Positions 40,216-48,781 of a DNA stretch of 64,000 nucleotides are shown here, in pieces. Below the pieces are notes generated by a model. That model saw only the letters and a program-made list of their open reading frames with translations. It ran no database searches and had not been told where the DNA came from. The stretch is from contig NZ_HG931174.1 in assembly GCF_000582785.1 (NCBI RefSeq), forward strand, positions 198,924 through 262,923. The letters run 5' to 3'. The translations under genes were made by a program, and so were the position numbers. Position 1 is the stretch's first letter, and the number at the start of each line of letters is the position of its first letter. Source of the stretch: Candidatus Blastococcus massiliensis AP3. GTDB lineage: Bacteria; Actinomycetota; Actinomycetes; Mycobacteriales; Geodermatophilaceae.

Positions 40216-40689
40216 GTGGCGTCGACCCCGGCCGTGCGGTCGCTGGAGAAGGCCGCCGTGCCGCACACCCTGCACCCCTACGACCCCGAGCACCCCGCCG
40301 GGCAGGGTCATGGCGAGGCGGCGGTGGCTGCTCTGGGTGCCGATCCGCGGCAGGTCTTCAAGACGCTGGTCGCGCGGGTCGACGGCGCGCTGACGGTCGC
40401 CGTCGTCCCGGTGGCCACCACCCTGGACCTCAAGGCGCTGGCGGCCGCTGCGGGTGGCCGCAGGGCAGCGATGGCCGAGCCCGCCGACGCCGAGCGGGCC
40501 ACGGGTTACGTGCTCGGCGGCATCAGCCCGCTCGGGCAGAAGAAGTCGCTCCCGACCGTGGTCGACGAGTCGGCCCTCGGCTTCGGCACGGTGCTGGTCA
40601 GTGCCGGCCGGCGGGGCCTTCAGGTGGAGATCCCGCCGGCCGACCTCGTCCGGCTCACGCGCGCCCGGACGGCGCCCATCGGTCGCTGA
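40216..40689 (+). CDS. ybaK: Cys-tRNA(Pro) deacylase YbaK/EbsC
   Basis: A trans-editing deacylase of 157 residues that removes cysteine from mischarged tRNA-Pro. The family core is visible: QVFKTLVARVDG with the conserved Lys, the LDLKALAAAAGGRRAAMAEP segment, and the YVLGGISPLGQKKSLPTVVDES motif. Its 3' end overlaps the convergent membrane-protein gene by 35 bases. Confidence 0.93.
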   Translation: MASTPAVRSLEKAAVPHTLHPYDPEHPAGQGHGEAAVAALGADPRQVFKTLVARVDGALTVAVVPVATTLDLKALAAAAGGRRAAMAEPADAERATGYVLGGISPLGQKKSLPTVVDESALGFGTVLVSAGRRGLQVEIPPADLVRLTRARTAPIGR

Positions 40690-41077
40690 GGTCCGGCGAG
40701 CGCCGCAGCCCCGCGAACTGCAGGACGGCGAAGGCCGCGACCACGACGGCCTGGAGGACCACCCAGACGGCGCCGGTCGTGGTCGGGGTGCCCACGTCGG
40801 CCGCCACGACGACGAGGCTCCCGGCGACCCAGAGGAGGTTGCCCACGATCACCGCGCCGACCGCGGGGCGCAGCGGCCGCTCCGCCACGAGCCAGACGCC
40901 CGCGGCGTAGACGAGCAGGAAGATCCCGAGTCCGCGGAGGTGGCCGGACGGGAGACCGAGCAGGTCGGAGAGCGGTCCGGTGAGCAGGAGGTAGGCCGCC
41001 CCGTTCAGCCCGGAGACGACGGCATCGGTCCGGAGCGCGAGACGGAGCAGGGACGGGGCGGTGGCGGTGGTTGTCAT
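40655..41077 (-). CDS. Four-helix membrane protein under XRE-linked control
   Basis: A 140-residue protein with four hydrophobic segments (GLNGAAYLLLTGPLSDLLGL; IFLLVYAAGVWLVA; VIVGNLLWVAGSLVVVAA; WVVLQAVVVAAFAVLQF). The family is not recognised with certainty. It is divergent from the XRE regulator at 41164, with a perfect palindrome between them, so that regulator probably controls it. It overlaps ybaK tail to tail by 35 bases. Confidence 0.8.
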   Translation of the reverse strand: MTTTATAPSLLRLALRTDAVVSGLNGAAYLLLTGPLSDLLGLPSGHLRGLGIFLLVYAAGVWLVAERPLRPAVGAVIVGNLLWVAGSLVVVAADVGTPTTTGAVWVVLQAVVVAAFAVLQFAGLRRSPDLSDRWAPSGRA

Positions 41078-41112
41078 GCCGCCACCGTGGAGCTCCCGGT
41101 GAGGCAGGTCGA

Positions 41113-41127
41113 TTACCTCGCAGGTAA
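41113..41127. promoter_or_regulatory. Palindromic operator TTACCT-N3-AGGTAA
   Basis: A perfect 6-base inverted repeat with a 3-base spacer in the gap between the membrane-protein and XRE genes. It ends 23 bases before the XRE -10 box, so a bound protein would cover the -35 region of the XRE promoter. Confidence 0.6.
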
Positions 41128-41150
41128 GCGACGGGGAGCCGCTTCCTCGC

Positions 41151-41156
41151 TACGTT
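41151..41156 (+). promoter_or_regulatory. Leaderless -10 box of the XRE regulator
   Basis: TACGTT, 7 bases upstream of GTG 41164. Confidence 0.5.
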
Positions 41157-41163
41157 CGCCGCC

Positions 41164-41937
41164 GTGAGCGTCGTCGAGACCGCCCCCGTGGGTGCGCTGC
41201 TGCGCGACTGGCGGCTGCGCCGCCGGCTCAGCCAGCTGGACCTGTCCAGCGAGGCCGGGGTGTCCGCCCGGCACCTGAGCTTCGTCGAGACCGGCCGCTC
41301 GCGGCCCAGCCGCGAGATGGTGCTGCACCTGGCCGAGGAACTCGGGATCCCCCTGCGCGAGCGGAACGAACTGCTGCTCGCCGCGGGGTACGCCCCGGTC
41401 TACGGACGGCGGGACCTGACCCACCCGGACATGGGCGCCGTCCGCGAGGCCATCGACCTGGTCCTGGCCGCCTACGAGCCGTATCCGGCCGTCGTCGTCG
41501 ACCGGGAGTGGAACCTGGTCGCCGGCAACCGGAGCGTCGCCCTGCTCACCGACGGCGCAGCCCCGGGGCTCCTCCAGCCGCCGGCCAACGCCCTGCGGCT
41601 GGCCCTGGACCCGCGAGGCCTGGCTCCCCGCATCCTCAACCTGCCGCAGTGGCGCACCCACCTGCTGACCCGGCTGGCACGGGAGGCCCACCTGAGCGCG
41701 GACGGCGAGCTGAGCTCGCTGCACCGCGAGCTGAAGGCTCTCCCTGGCGGGTGGGACCCCCGGCCGCCCAACGGCATCATGGTGCCGCTGCGGCTGCGGC
41801 ACGACGCCGGTCCGCTGTCGTTCCTCAGCACGGTCACCACGTTCGGCACCGCCGTCGACCTCACCGCCGCCGAGCTGAGCATCGAGGCGTTCCTCCCCGG
41901 CGACGCGCACACCGCCGACGTCCTGCGACGTGCGTGA
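41164..41937 (+). CDS. XRE-family regulator with MmyB-like ligand-binding domain
   Basis: A 257-residue transcription factor. The N-terminal helix-turn-helix spans about residues 10-65 (LSQLDLSSEAGVSARHLSFVETGRSRPSREM). The remainder (from YEPYPAVVVDREWNLVAGN) matches the PAS-like MmyB ligand-binding domain, which in relatives binds fatty acids. It is probably autoregulatory and controls the divergent membrane-protein gene through the palindrome at 41113-41127. Confidence 0.9.
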   Translation: MSVVETAPVGALLRDWRLRRRLSQLDLSSEAGVSARHLSFVETGRSRPSREMVLHLAEELGIPLRERNELLLAAGYAPVYGRRDLTHPDMGAVREAIDLVLAAYEPYPAVVVDREWNLVAGNRSVALLTDGAAPGLLQPPANALRLALDPRGLAPRILNLPQWRTHLLTRLAREAHLSADGELSSLHRELKALPGGWDPRPPNGIMVPLRLRHDAGPLSFLSTVTTFGTAVDLTAAELSIEAFLPGDAHTADVLRRA

Positions 41938-41945
41938 GGGCGAGC

Positions 41946-43472
41946 TCAGCCGTACGGCGTGAGCAGCTGGTCGACCGGGGCGTGGTCGTCGGTGAGGACG
42001 TCCGCGTCGCCGATGAACCGGTCGAGGTCCGTACCCTGCGCCACCCGCCAGATCAGGTCGTGGTCGGTGAGCCGCTCGGCGAGCGCGTCCGCGGGGATCG
42101 GTGACCGCGAGGCGACGGCGACCAGGTTGCCGCCGTCCTCACCGGCCAGGACCGGGATCCGCGCCAGCAGCGCGACGTGCGGGAAGACCGCCCGCAGGGT
42201 GGCCAGCTCGGCGCGGACGAACCCCAGCGGCGGGTGGTCGATGAGGTTGATCGCGTAGACGCCGTCGTCGGCCAGGGCACGGTCGACCAGCTCCACCGCT
42301 TCGCGGGTGGTGAGCTGCCACGGCACCGCCAGGCCGCCGAAGGCGTCGCCGACGACGAGGTCGCGCTCGCCGGCCGGCTCCTCGCCCAGTCCGACGCGGC
42401 CGTCGGCGACGGTGACCTGCAGCCGGTCGGAGGTCTCCAGACCCAGCTGCTCGCGGTCGATCCGGACGACGCCCGGGTCGACCTCGATCACCCGGCTGCG
42501 GGTGCCGGGCCGCACTTCCGCCAGGTACCGCGGCAGGGTCAGCCCTCCCCCGCCGAGGTGCAGCGCCGAGAGGGGCTCGCCCTCGGGCCGGAGCACGTCG
42601 CTCACCGCTGCGATGGCGCGGACGTACTCGAACTCCAGGTGCGTGGGGTCGGCGAGGTCGACGTAGGAGTGCCGCAGCGTGTCCAGCCGCAGCACCCGCC
42701 CGCTGTCCCGTTCGGGATCGGCCTCGACCCGCGCGCAGTGGTAGGCCGTCTCCTCCTCGCACGGCGTGGGCGCGAGGGCGGCGAGCAGGGACCCGGCCAC
42801 CGCGAGGACGACGAGGGCCGCCGGCGCCCGCCCGTGCCCGCTCACCCGCTGCAGCATCACCCCCAGGGCCACCCCCACGGCGACCGTGACCACGCCGGTG
42901 CCGACCAGGATCACGCTGCTCGGCAGGACCGCGATCAGCAGGAACCCGGTGACGAACGTGGCGGCGATCGCGCCGAGGGTGCCGATGCCGGACAGCCGGC
43001 CCACCACCGCGCCGGTCTCGTCCAGGTTCGACAGCTGCAGCTTCACCACCATCGGCGGCACCGCGGAGAGCAGGGCCGCCGGCACCACGACCGCGACAGC
43101 GGCCAGCAACAGCACCGCCCCCGCGTCGGCCCCGCTCACCAGCGAGCCGGTGAAGCGCACGAGCGGAAGGACGGCGATGACCAGGGCTCCGCCGGCCACC
43201 ATCAGAGGGGCGATGAGGCGGCGCGGATCGACCCGGTCGGCCACGGCGCCGCCGGTCCAGGCACCGAGCGCGATGGCGGCCAGGGCGAACCCGATGACGG
43301 CGGTGCTCGTCTGCAGGGTGACGCCGACGTAGGGGGCGATCAGCCGCAGGCCGACGATCTCCATGACCAGCACGGCGCCGGAGCTCAGGAACGTGACGGT
43401 GGCGGCCACCCAGCCGGGAAGCGGTGGACTGGCCTGCGGTGCGTCGGGAACCTCGTCGGAGGTGCTCGTCAC
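41946..43472 (-). CDS. Fused membrane/spermidine synthase-like protein
   Basis: The N-terminal 260 residues form about seven or eight hydrophobic helices of the fused MFS/spermidine-synthase family (ATVTFLSSGAVLVMEIVGLRL onward). The C-terminal 230 residues are a SAM-type Rossmann domain of the spermidine synthase fold (ALHLGGGGLTLPRYLAEVRPG, VIEVDPGVV, DLVVGDAFGG). True polyamine-site residues are not obvious, so aminopropyl transfer is uncertain. GTG 43472 begins 2 bases after the SRAP stop, so both share a transcript. Confidence 0.88.
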   Translation of the reverse strand: MTSTSDEVPDAPQASPPLPGWVAATVTFLSSGAVLVMEIVGLRLIAPYVGVTLQTSTAVIGFALAAIALGAWTGGAVADRVDPRRLIAPLMVAGGALVIAVLPLVRFTGSLVSGADAGAVLLLAAVAVVVPAALLSAVPPMVVKLQLSNLDETGAVVGRLSGIGTLGAIAATFVTGFLLIAVLPSSVILVGTGVVTVAVGVALGVMLQRVSGHGRAPAALVVLAVAGSLLAALAPTPCEEETAYHCARVEADPERDSGRVLRLDTLRHSYVDLADPTHLEFEYVRAIAAVSDVLRPEGEPLSALHLGGGGLTLPRYLAEVRPGTRSRVIEVDPGVVRIDREQLGLETSDRLQVTVADGRVGLGEEPAGERDLVVGDAFGGLAVPWQLTTREAVELVDRALADDGVYAINLIDHPPLGFVRAELATLRAVFPHVALLARIPVLAGEDGGNLVAVASRSPIPADALAERLTDHDLIWRVAQGTDLDRFIGDADVLTDDHAPVDQLLTPYG

Positions 43473-43474
43473 GG

Positions 43475-44221
43475 TCAGAACAGCGCGGGCTGGTCGGCGG
43501 GCTCGGCCACCGACTCGACCCGGGCCACCAGGTCCCGCCCGTTGTTGGCGACGTTGTTCACGGCGGTGCTCACCGGCCGCAGCTCCAGCGCCTCCACGAC
43601 CTCCGGCGGCGTCGGCGCGGCGAGCTCCTCGACGTCCTCCCGGGCGGGGTCCAGCCACTCCGACCACCGCTCGGGCGGCAGGACGAGGGGCATGCGCTCG
43701 TGGATCTCGGTCAGCGAGCCGACGGCCGGGGCGGTGACCACGGTGCAGGTGTACAGCCGGTCCTCACCGCGCCCCCACACCTCCCACAGCCCGGCGAACG
43801 CGAGCCCCGAGCCGTCCTGCGGCGTGATGAAGTAGGGCTGCTTCGTGGGCGAGTCCAGCCGCTTGGCCCACTCGTACCAGCCGTCGGCCGGGACCAGGCA
43901 GCGCCGCGACCGGGCCGCCGTCCGGAACGCCGGCTTGTCGGCGAGCGACTCGACCCGCGCGTTGAGCATCCGGTTGCCCACCGACGCGTCCTTGGCCCAG
44001 GAGGGCACGAGCCCCCAGCGCACCGCCCGCAGCTCCCGGTGCCCGCCGCCGGTCAGCGCGCCCTCGGGATCGCGCTCCTTCTTCCAGCGGACGACGTGCA
44101 CGTCCTTGGTCGGCGCCACGTTGTAGTCCGCCGGGAGCGGGGACTGCCCCTCGGCCGGGATCGCCTCGAACTCGAGGGCGAGATCCTCCGGCTTGCGACT
44201 GGCGGCGTACCGACCGCACAC
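43475..44221 (-). CDS. SRAP/HMCES-type abasic-site DNA-protein crosslink protein
   Basis: YedK/HMCES proteins crosslink to abasic sites in single-stranded DNA through the N-terminal cysteine. This 248-residue protein starts GTG then Cys2 (MCGRYA), the required catalytic position, and keeps the family core: YNVAPT, WGLVPSWAK, NARVESLADKPAF, CLVPADGWYEW, and HERMPLVL with the catalytic His. GAGGAGG lies 6 bases before the start, confirming it. In M. tuberculosis its homologue Rv3226c is next to aroA, as it nearly is here. Confidence 0.94.
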   Translation of the reverse strand: MCGRYAASRKPEDLALEFEAIPAEGQSPLPADYNVAPTKDVHVVRWKKERDPEGALTGGGHRELRAVRWGLVPSWAKDASVGNRMLNARVESLADKPAFRTAARSRRCLVPADGWYEWAKRLDSPTKQPYFITPQDGSGLAFAGLWEVWGRGEDRLYTCTVVTAPAVGSLTEIHERMPLVLPPERWSEWLDPAREDVEELAAPTPPEVVEALELRPVSTAVNNVANNGRDLVARVESVAEPADQPALF

Positions 44222-44358
44222 GGGCGCCTCCTCGACCAGGTTCGGCTGTCCGTTCGCACTGTAGGCGCGCCCCCCGACAGGGACCCGCCCGTGACAAGTC
44301 GGAAGCCTTTGGGGTAGGCCTCTGTCGGAACAGTCGACGAGAGACGAGGATCACCCGC

Positions 44359-45810
44359 GTGACCGCAACGCAGAACGCTCCCACGACCGCCAGCGACAGC
44401 GCCGAACGGCGCTACGCCACCGTCAACCCGTTCACCGGGGAGACGGAGAAGGAATTCCCGTTCACCGAGACGTCGGAGATCGACGGCATCATCGGCACGG
44501 CGCACTCCGCCTACCAGGAGTGGCGCGAGCGCTCGGTCGAGGAGCGCGCGGCCGTCGTCCAGCGCGCCGCCGAGCTGATCGACGAGCGGATCATGGACTA
44601 CGCCGCCCTCGTCACCAAGGAGATGGGCAAGCGCCGCGACGAGGCCTTCGGCGAGCTCTTCATCTGCTCGATGATCCTCAAGTACTACGCCGCCAACGGC
44701 GCCAAGTTCCTGGAGCCCACGCCCATCGAGCCGATGATGGGCGGCGGCGAGGCGCTGATCGAGACCAAGCCCGTCGGCGTCCTGTTCGCCATCGAGCCCT
44801 GGAACTTCCCCTTCTACCAGGTGGTCCGCGTGGCCGGCCCCAACCTGGTCCTGGGCAACACGGTGATCCTCAAGCACTCGGAGATCACGCCGCAGTGCGC
44901 GGTCGCCATCGAGCAGCTGTTCATCGACGCCGGTGCTCCTGCCGGCGTGCTCACCAACACCTTCCTGCGCATCGCCGACGTCGAGCAGGTCATCGCCGAC
45001 CCCCGCATCCAGGGCGTCACGCTGACCGGCAGCGAGCGGGCCGGCTCCTCGGTCGCCGCGCTCGCCGGCAAGCACCTCAAGAAGTCGGTGCTCGAGCTCG
45101 GCGGCAGCGACCCGTTCATCGTGCTCGACGCGGACGACATGGAGGCCACCGTCAAGGCGGCCACCGCGGGACGCATGCAGAACACCGGGCAGGCCTGCAC
45201 GGCGTCCAAGCGGCTGATCGTGACCGAGCAGCACTTCGACTCCTTCGTCGAGGGCCTGAAGCAGGCGTTCACGACCTTCGCCCCCGGTGACCCGGCCGAC
45301 CCGGAGACCTCGCTGGCCCCGATGTCGAGCGAGCGGGCGGCCGCGGACCTGCAGGCGCAGATCCAGGACGCCATCGACAAGGGCGCCACCGTGGTCGCCG
45401 GCGGCAAGCGCCCCGAGCACGCCGGCGCGTTCGTGGAGGCCACGATCCTCACCGACGTCACCCCGGACATGCGGGCCTACCGCGAGGAGCTGTTCGGTCC
45501 CGCGGCCGTCGTCTACAAGGTGAAGGACGCCGACGAGGCGGTCGCCCTGGCCAACGACAGCGACTTCGGCCTGGGCGCCACCGTCATGAGCAGTGACCTC
45601 GACCGCGCGCGGTCGGTGGCCGAGAAGCTCGAGGCGGGCATGGTCTGGATCAACCAGCCCACCGGCTCCTCCCCCGAGCTGCCCTTCGGTGGCATCAAGC
45701 GGTCCGGCTACGGCCGCGAGCTCTCCGAGCTGGCGATGTTCGAGTTCGCCAACCGGCGGCTGCTCCGCACCATCCCGGTGAAGAAGGCCGAGAAGCCGCA
45801 GGCAGGCTGA
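44359..45810 (+). CDS. Aldehyde dehydrogenase, succinate-semialdehyde type
   Basis: NAD(P)-dependent aldehyde dehydrogenase of 483 residues. The oxyanion motif is PWNFP (147-151), the general base Glu246 is in LELGGSDPF, the nucleophile Cys280 in NTGQACTASKR, and the final motif is PFGGIKRSGYGRE. The closest match I recognise is the GabD/SSADH group, which makes succinate from succinic semialdehyde; given the Kgd elsewhere in the window this could close a 2-oxoglutarate to succinate route. Other aldehydes are possible. GTG start, short leader with AGACGAGGA. Confidence 0.9.
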   Translation: MTATQNAPTTASDSAERRYATVNPFTGETEKEFPFTETSEIDGIIGTAHSAYQEWRERSVEERAAVVQRAAELIDERIMDYAALVTKEMGKRRDEAFGELFICSMILKYYAANGAKFLEPTPIEPMMGGGEALIETKPVGVLFAIEPWNFPFYQVVRVAGPNLVLGNTVILKHSEITPQCAVAIEQLFIDAGAPAGVLTNTFLRIADVEQVIADPRIQGVTLTGSERAGSSVAALAGKHLKKSVLELGGSDPFIVLDADDMEATVKAATAGRMQNTGQACTASKRLIVTEQHFDSFVEGLKQAFTTFAPGDPADPETSLAPMSSERAAADLQAQIQDAIDKGATVVAGGKRPEHAGAFVEATILTDVTPDMRAYREELFGPAAVVYKVKDADEAVALANDSDFGLGATVMSSDLDRARSVAEKLEAGMVWINQPTGSSPELPFGGIKRSGYGRELSELAMFEFANRRLLRTIPVKKAEKPQAG

Positions 45811-45853
45811 GCGGGTGCACGGAGGTGCGGCGCGGACCGGGCAGACTGAGCAC

Positions 45854-47137
45854 GTGAGTGACGTCTGGTCCGCGCCGCACCACCCGTCCCCCGTCGACGC
45901 CGTCGTCCCGCTGCCCGGGTCCAAGTCGCTGACCGCCCGGGCCCTGGTCCTGGCGGCGCTGGCCGACGGGCCGAGCCGGCTGGTGCGTCCGCTGCGGGCG
46001 CGCGACACGGAACTGATGGCCGGCGCGCTGCGCGCGATCGGCGTCGTCATCGAGGACGCCGGCGACGGCGACTGGCTGGTCACCCCCGGAGAGCTGCGGG
46101 GTCCGGCCACGGTCGACGCCGGCCTGGCCGGCACCGTCCTGCGATTCCTCCCGCCGGTGGCCGCGCTCGCCGAGGGCCCGGTCACCGTGGACGGCGACCC
46201 CCGGCTGCACGACCGGCCGAACGCCGGTCTGATCGCGGGGCTGCGCGCCCTGGGCGTGCAGGTCGACGACGGCGGCAGGGGCAAGGCGCCGTTCACCGTG
46301 CACGGCACCGGCCGGGTGCGCGGCGGCGCCGTGGAGGTCGATGCCAGCGAGTCCTCGCAGATGGTGTCCGGCCTGCTGCTGGCGGCCGCCCGGTTCGACC
46401 AGGGCGTCGACCTGACGGTGGCCGGCGGGCTGCCGTCGCTGCCGCACGTGGACATGACCGTCGTGACCCTGCGCGAGCACGGCGTGGACGTCGTCGCCAC
46501 CGACCGCGGCTGGCGGGTGGCGCCCGGGCCGATCGCGGCGCTCGACCGCGTGCTGGAACCGGACCTCTCCAACGCCGCCCCCTTCCTGGCCGCCGCGTTG
46601 GTGACCGGCGGGCGGGTGACCGTGCCCGACTGGCCCGAGGTCACCACCCAGCCCGGAGCGCAGCTGGACCGGCTGCTCGTCCTCATGGGCGGGGAGGTCG
46701 AGCGCACGCCGGAGGGCCTGCAGGTCACCGGCACGGGCGCGATCCGGCCGCTGGTCGCCGACCTCGGGGAGGTCAGCGAGCTGGTGCCGGTGCTGGCCGC
46801 TCTCGCCGCCCTCGCGGACGGCCCCTCGCGGTTCACCGGCGTCGCGCACATGCGCGGGCACGAGACCGACCGGCTGCAGGCGCTCGACGAGGTGCTCACC
46901 GCCGTCGGCGCCTCCGTGCGGCAGCTGCCCGACGGGCTGGAGATCGAGCCCGGTCCGCGCCGACCCGCGCTGCTGGACTCCTACGCCGACCACCGCATGG
47001 TCATGGCCGCCGCGGTCCTCGGGCTGGCGATCGACGGCGTCGAGGTGGCCGACCCCGGGGCGGTCACCAAGACGCTGCCCGACTTCCGCGAGCGCTGGGC
47101 GCGGCTGCTGAGCGAGCCGATCGGGGCCTCCCGCTGA
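45854..47137 (+). CDS. aroA: 3-phosphoshikimate 1-carboxyvinyltransferase (EPSP synthase)
   Basis: Sixth step of the shikimate pathway: joins phosphoenolpyruvate to shikimate 3-phosphate. The 427-residue protein shows PLPGSKSLTARALVLAALA, AGLAGTVLRFLPPVAAL, the RPNAGLIAGLRALG segment, DASESSQMVSGLLLAA, and the C-terminal DSYADHRMVMAAA. LPGSKS has the standard glycine (LPGSKSL), and AGLAGTVLRF aligns with the inhibitor-sensitive class I loop. GTG 45854 is 6 bases behind a CAGACT box, perhaps a weak leaderless promoter. Confidence 0.96.
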   Translation: MSDVWSAPHHPSPVDAVVPLPGSKSLTARALVLAALADGPSRLVRPLRARDTELMAGALRAIGVVIEDAGDGDWLVTPGELRGPATVDAGLAGTVLRFLPPVAALAEGPVTVDGDPRLHDRPNAGLIAGLRALGVQVDDGGRGKAPFTVHGTGRVRGGAVEVDASESSQMVSGLLLAAARFDQGVDLTVAGGLPSLPHVDMTVVTLREHGVDVVATDRGWRVAPGPIAALDRVLEPDLSNAAPFLAAALVTGGRVTVPDWPEVTTQPGAQLDRLLVLMGGEVERTPEGLQVTGTGAIRPLVADLGEVSELVPVLAALAALADGPSRFTGVAHMRGHETDRLQALDEVLTAVGASVRQLPDGLEIEPGPRRPALLDSYADHRMVMAAAVLGLAIDGVEVADPGAVTKTLPDFRERWARLLSEPIGASR

Positions 47138-47163
47138 GCGGCCACCAGCGCGACGCCCGGCGG

Positions 47164-48153
47164 ATGGACGAGGACGACGTCCGCGTGCGACCCAGCCGGC
47201 GCGGGTCCCGTCCGCGCACCCGCATCCGCCCTGCCCACGCCGACGCCGTCGACGGGCTGGTGGTGGCCGTCGACCGGGGCCGCATGACCGTCCGGGTCGA
47301 GGGTCCCGACGGCGCCGTCGACGTCACGGCCATGCGCGCCCGGGAGCTCGGCAAGCACGGCGTCGTCGTGGGCGACCGGGTCCGCCTGGTGGGCGACACC
47401 AGCGGCCGCACCGACAGCCTGGCGCGGATCGTCACCATCCAGGAGCGGACGACGTCGCTGCGCCGCACCGCCGACGACACCGATCCCACCGAGCGGGTCG
47501 TCGTCGCCAACGCCGACCTCCTGGTCATCGTCACCTCGGTCACCGACCCCGAACCCGCACTGGGCTTCCTCGACCGCTGCCTCGTCGCCGCCTACGCCGG
47601 AGGGCTGCAGCCGCTGCTCTGCCTGACCAAGACCGACCTCGCCTCGGCCGAGCCGCTGCTCGAGCGGTACGCGGGGCTGCGGCTGGACGCCGTGCCGATG
47701 TCGCGCGAGCAGCCGCTGGACGAGCTGCTCGGGTGGATCCACGACCGGACCAGCGTCTTCGTGGGACAGTCCGGCGTCGGCAAGTCGACGTTGGTGAACC
47801 GGCTCGTCCCGGACGCGCTGCGGGCCGTCGGCGACGTGAGCAAGATCGGCAAGGGGCGGCACACGTCGTCGTCAGCGGTGCTGTTCGACCTGCCGGGCGG
47901 TGGCACCGTGATCGACACCCCGGGGATCCGGTCGTTCGGCCTGGCCCACGTGACCGCGGCCGACGTGCTCTCCGCGTTCGAGGAGATGTCCGACGTCGCC
48001 GCTGACTGCCCGCCCGGGTGCGGGCACACCGCCGAGGACCCCGATTGCGCGCTGGACCCGTGGGCGGCCGCCGGGCCCCCGGAGCGGCAGGAGCAACTGG
48101 ACGCCCTCCGCGTCCTGCTCGCCGCCGTCGGCCAGGTCGGCCCCGGCTACTGA
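47164..48153 (+). CDS. rsgA: Ribosome small-subunit GTPase RsgA
   Basis: A circularly permuted GTPase that checks 30S maturation. The 329-residue protein has an N-terminal OB domain, then the permuted GTPase motifs in order: G4 TKTD, G1 GQSGVGKST, and G3 DTPG. The C-terminal zinc site CPPGCGHTAEDPDC follows. It starts 26 bases after aroA and is likely co-transcribed; the aroA-rsgA neighbourhood is kept in mycobacteria. Confidence 0.95.
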   Translation: MDEDDVRVRPSRRGSRPRTRIRPAHADAVDGLVVAVDRGRMTVRVEGPDGAVDVTAMRARELGKHGVVVGDRVRLVGDTSGRTDSLARIVTIQERTTSLRRTADDTDPTERVVVANADLLVIVTSVTDPEPALGFLDRCLVAAYAGGLQPLLCLTKTDLASAEPLLERYAGLRLDAVPMSREQPLDELLGWIHDRTSVFVGQSGVGKSTLVNRLVPDALRAVGDVSKIGKGRHTSSSAVLFDLPGGGTVIDTPGIRSFGLAHVTAADVLSAFEEMSDVAADCPPGCGHTAEDPDCALDPWAAAGPPERQEQLDALRVLLAAVGQVGPGY

Positions 48154-48166
48154 GCAGCGTCGGGCC

Positions 48167-48703
48167 TCAGACGTCCACGTAGCCGCCGCTGCGCCAGTAG
48201 ACGCCGGCCTCGCGGGTGAGCAGCCCTTCGTCGACCAGGTACCGCCGCAGCGCCGCGACGTCGGGGTACCAGACCGCCAGCAGCCCGTTGACCTCCCGCT
48301 CGGGATAGCGGACGCCGGGTTCGAACACCCGCACCAGGTGGCCGAGCACGACCAGTCGTTTGCCGCGGTGCGCCGGGATGGACGCCAGCCGCCCGTCGCG
48401 CACGAACGCGGACAGGACGGCGTCCTCGGCGGGGTCGTCCGACAGCGGCTCGGGAGGGGGTGCGGCCTCGGCGGCCGCCCGGGCGGCCGCACCGAACCGC
48501 TCGCTGTGCAGGGCGAGCAGGTGCCCGTCGCGGTGCACGAGCCCGGCCCGGGACAGCCGGCGGGCTGCCAGGGCGACCTCCTTGAGCGGAAGCCCCGACG
48601 CCTCCGCGGCCTCCTCGATGCTGCCCGCTCCCAGCGCCAGCGCGGCCACGACCTTGAGCCGGGCCGGGTCGGCCAGCAGGCCGGCGATCGTCGCGGCGTC
48701 CAC
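48167..48703 (-). CDS. Winged-helix regulator with DUF2087 domain
   Basis: The 178-residue protein has an N-terminal ArsR-like winged helix (residues 1-60, LLADPARLKVVAALALG and a recognition-helix region LPLKEVALAARRLSRAGLV). A C-terminal DUF2087 domain follows (LVVLGHLVRVFEPGVRYPEREVNGLL, YPDVAALRRYLVDEGLLTREAG). The target is unknown. GTG start is set by a leaderless box. It lies divergent from hisN, which may be coincidental. Confidence 0.88.
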   Translation of the reverse strand: MDAATIAGLLADPARLKVVAALALGAGSIEEAAEASGLPLKEVALAARRLSRAGLVHRDGHLLALHSERFGAAARAAAEAAPPPEPLSDDPAEDAVLSAFVRDGRLASIPAHRGKRLVVLGHLVRVFEPGVRYPEREVNGLLAVWYPDVAALRRYLVDEGLLTREAGVYWRSGGYVDV

Positions 48704-48709
48704 GCCCCG

Positions 48710-48715
48710 ACGGTA
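48710..48715 (-). promoter_or_regulatory. Leaderless -10 box of the DUF2087 regulator
   Basis: TACCGT on the minus strand, 6 bases upstream of GTG 48703. Confidence 0.5.
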
Positions 48716-48767
48716 GCCAGGCCGGGCCGAACGGGGCCGGTTCAGCGGTCTTCGGCGCAGTCCCGAC

Positions 48768-48773
48768 TAGGTT
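48768..48773 (+). promoter_or_regulatory. Near-leaderless -10 box of hisN
   Basis: TAGGTT, 8 bases upstream of ATG 48782. Confidence 0.45.
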
Positions 48774-48781
48774 GGGTGCCC

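Noticed and set aside
36813-44280. A near-identical 20-base string at about 36811-36830 and 44262-44281, both containing a C6 run
   Set aside because: Only two copies with one mismatch, no flanking similarity; chance is adequate in DNA this GC-rich.
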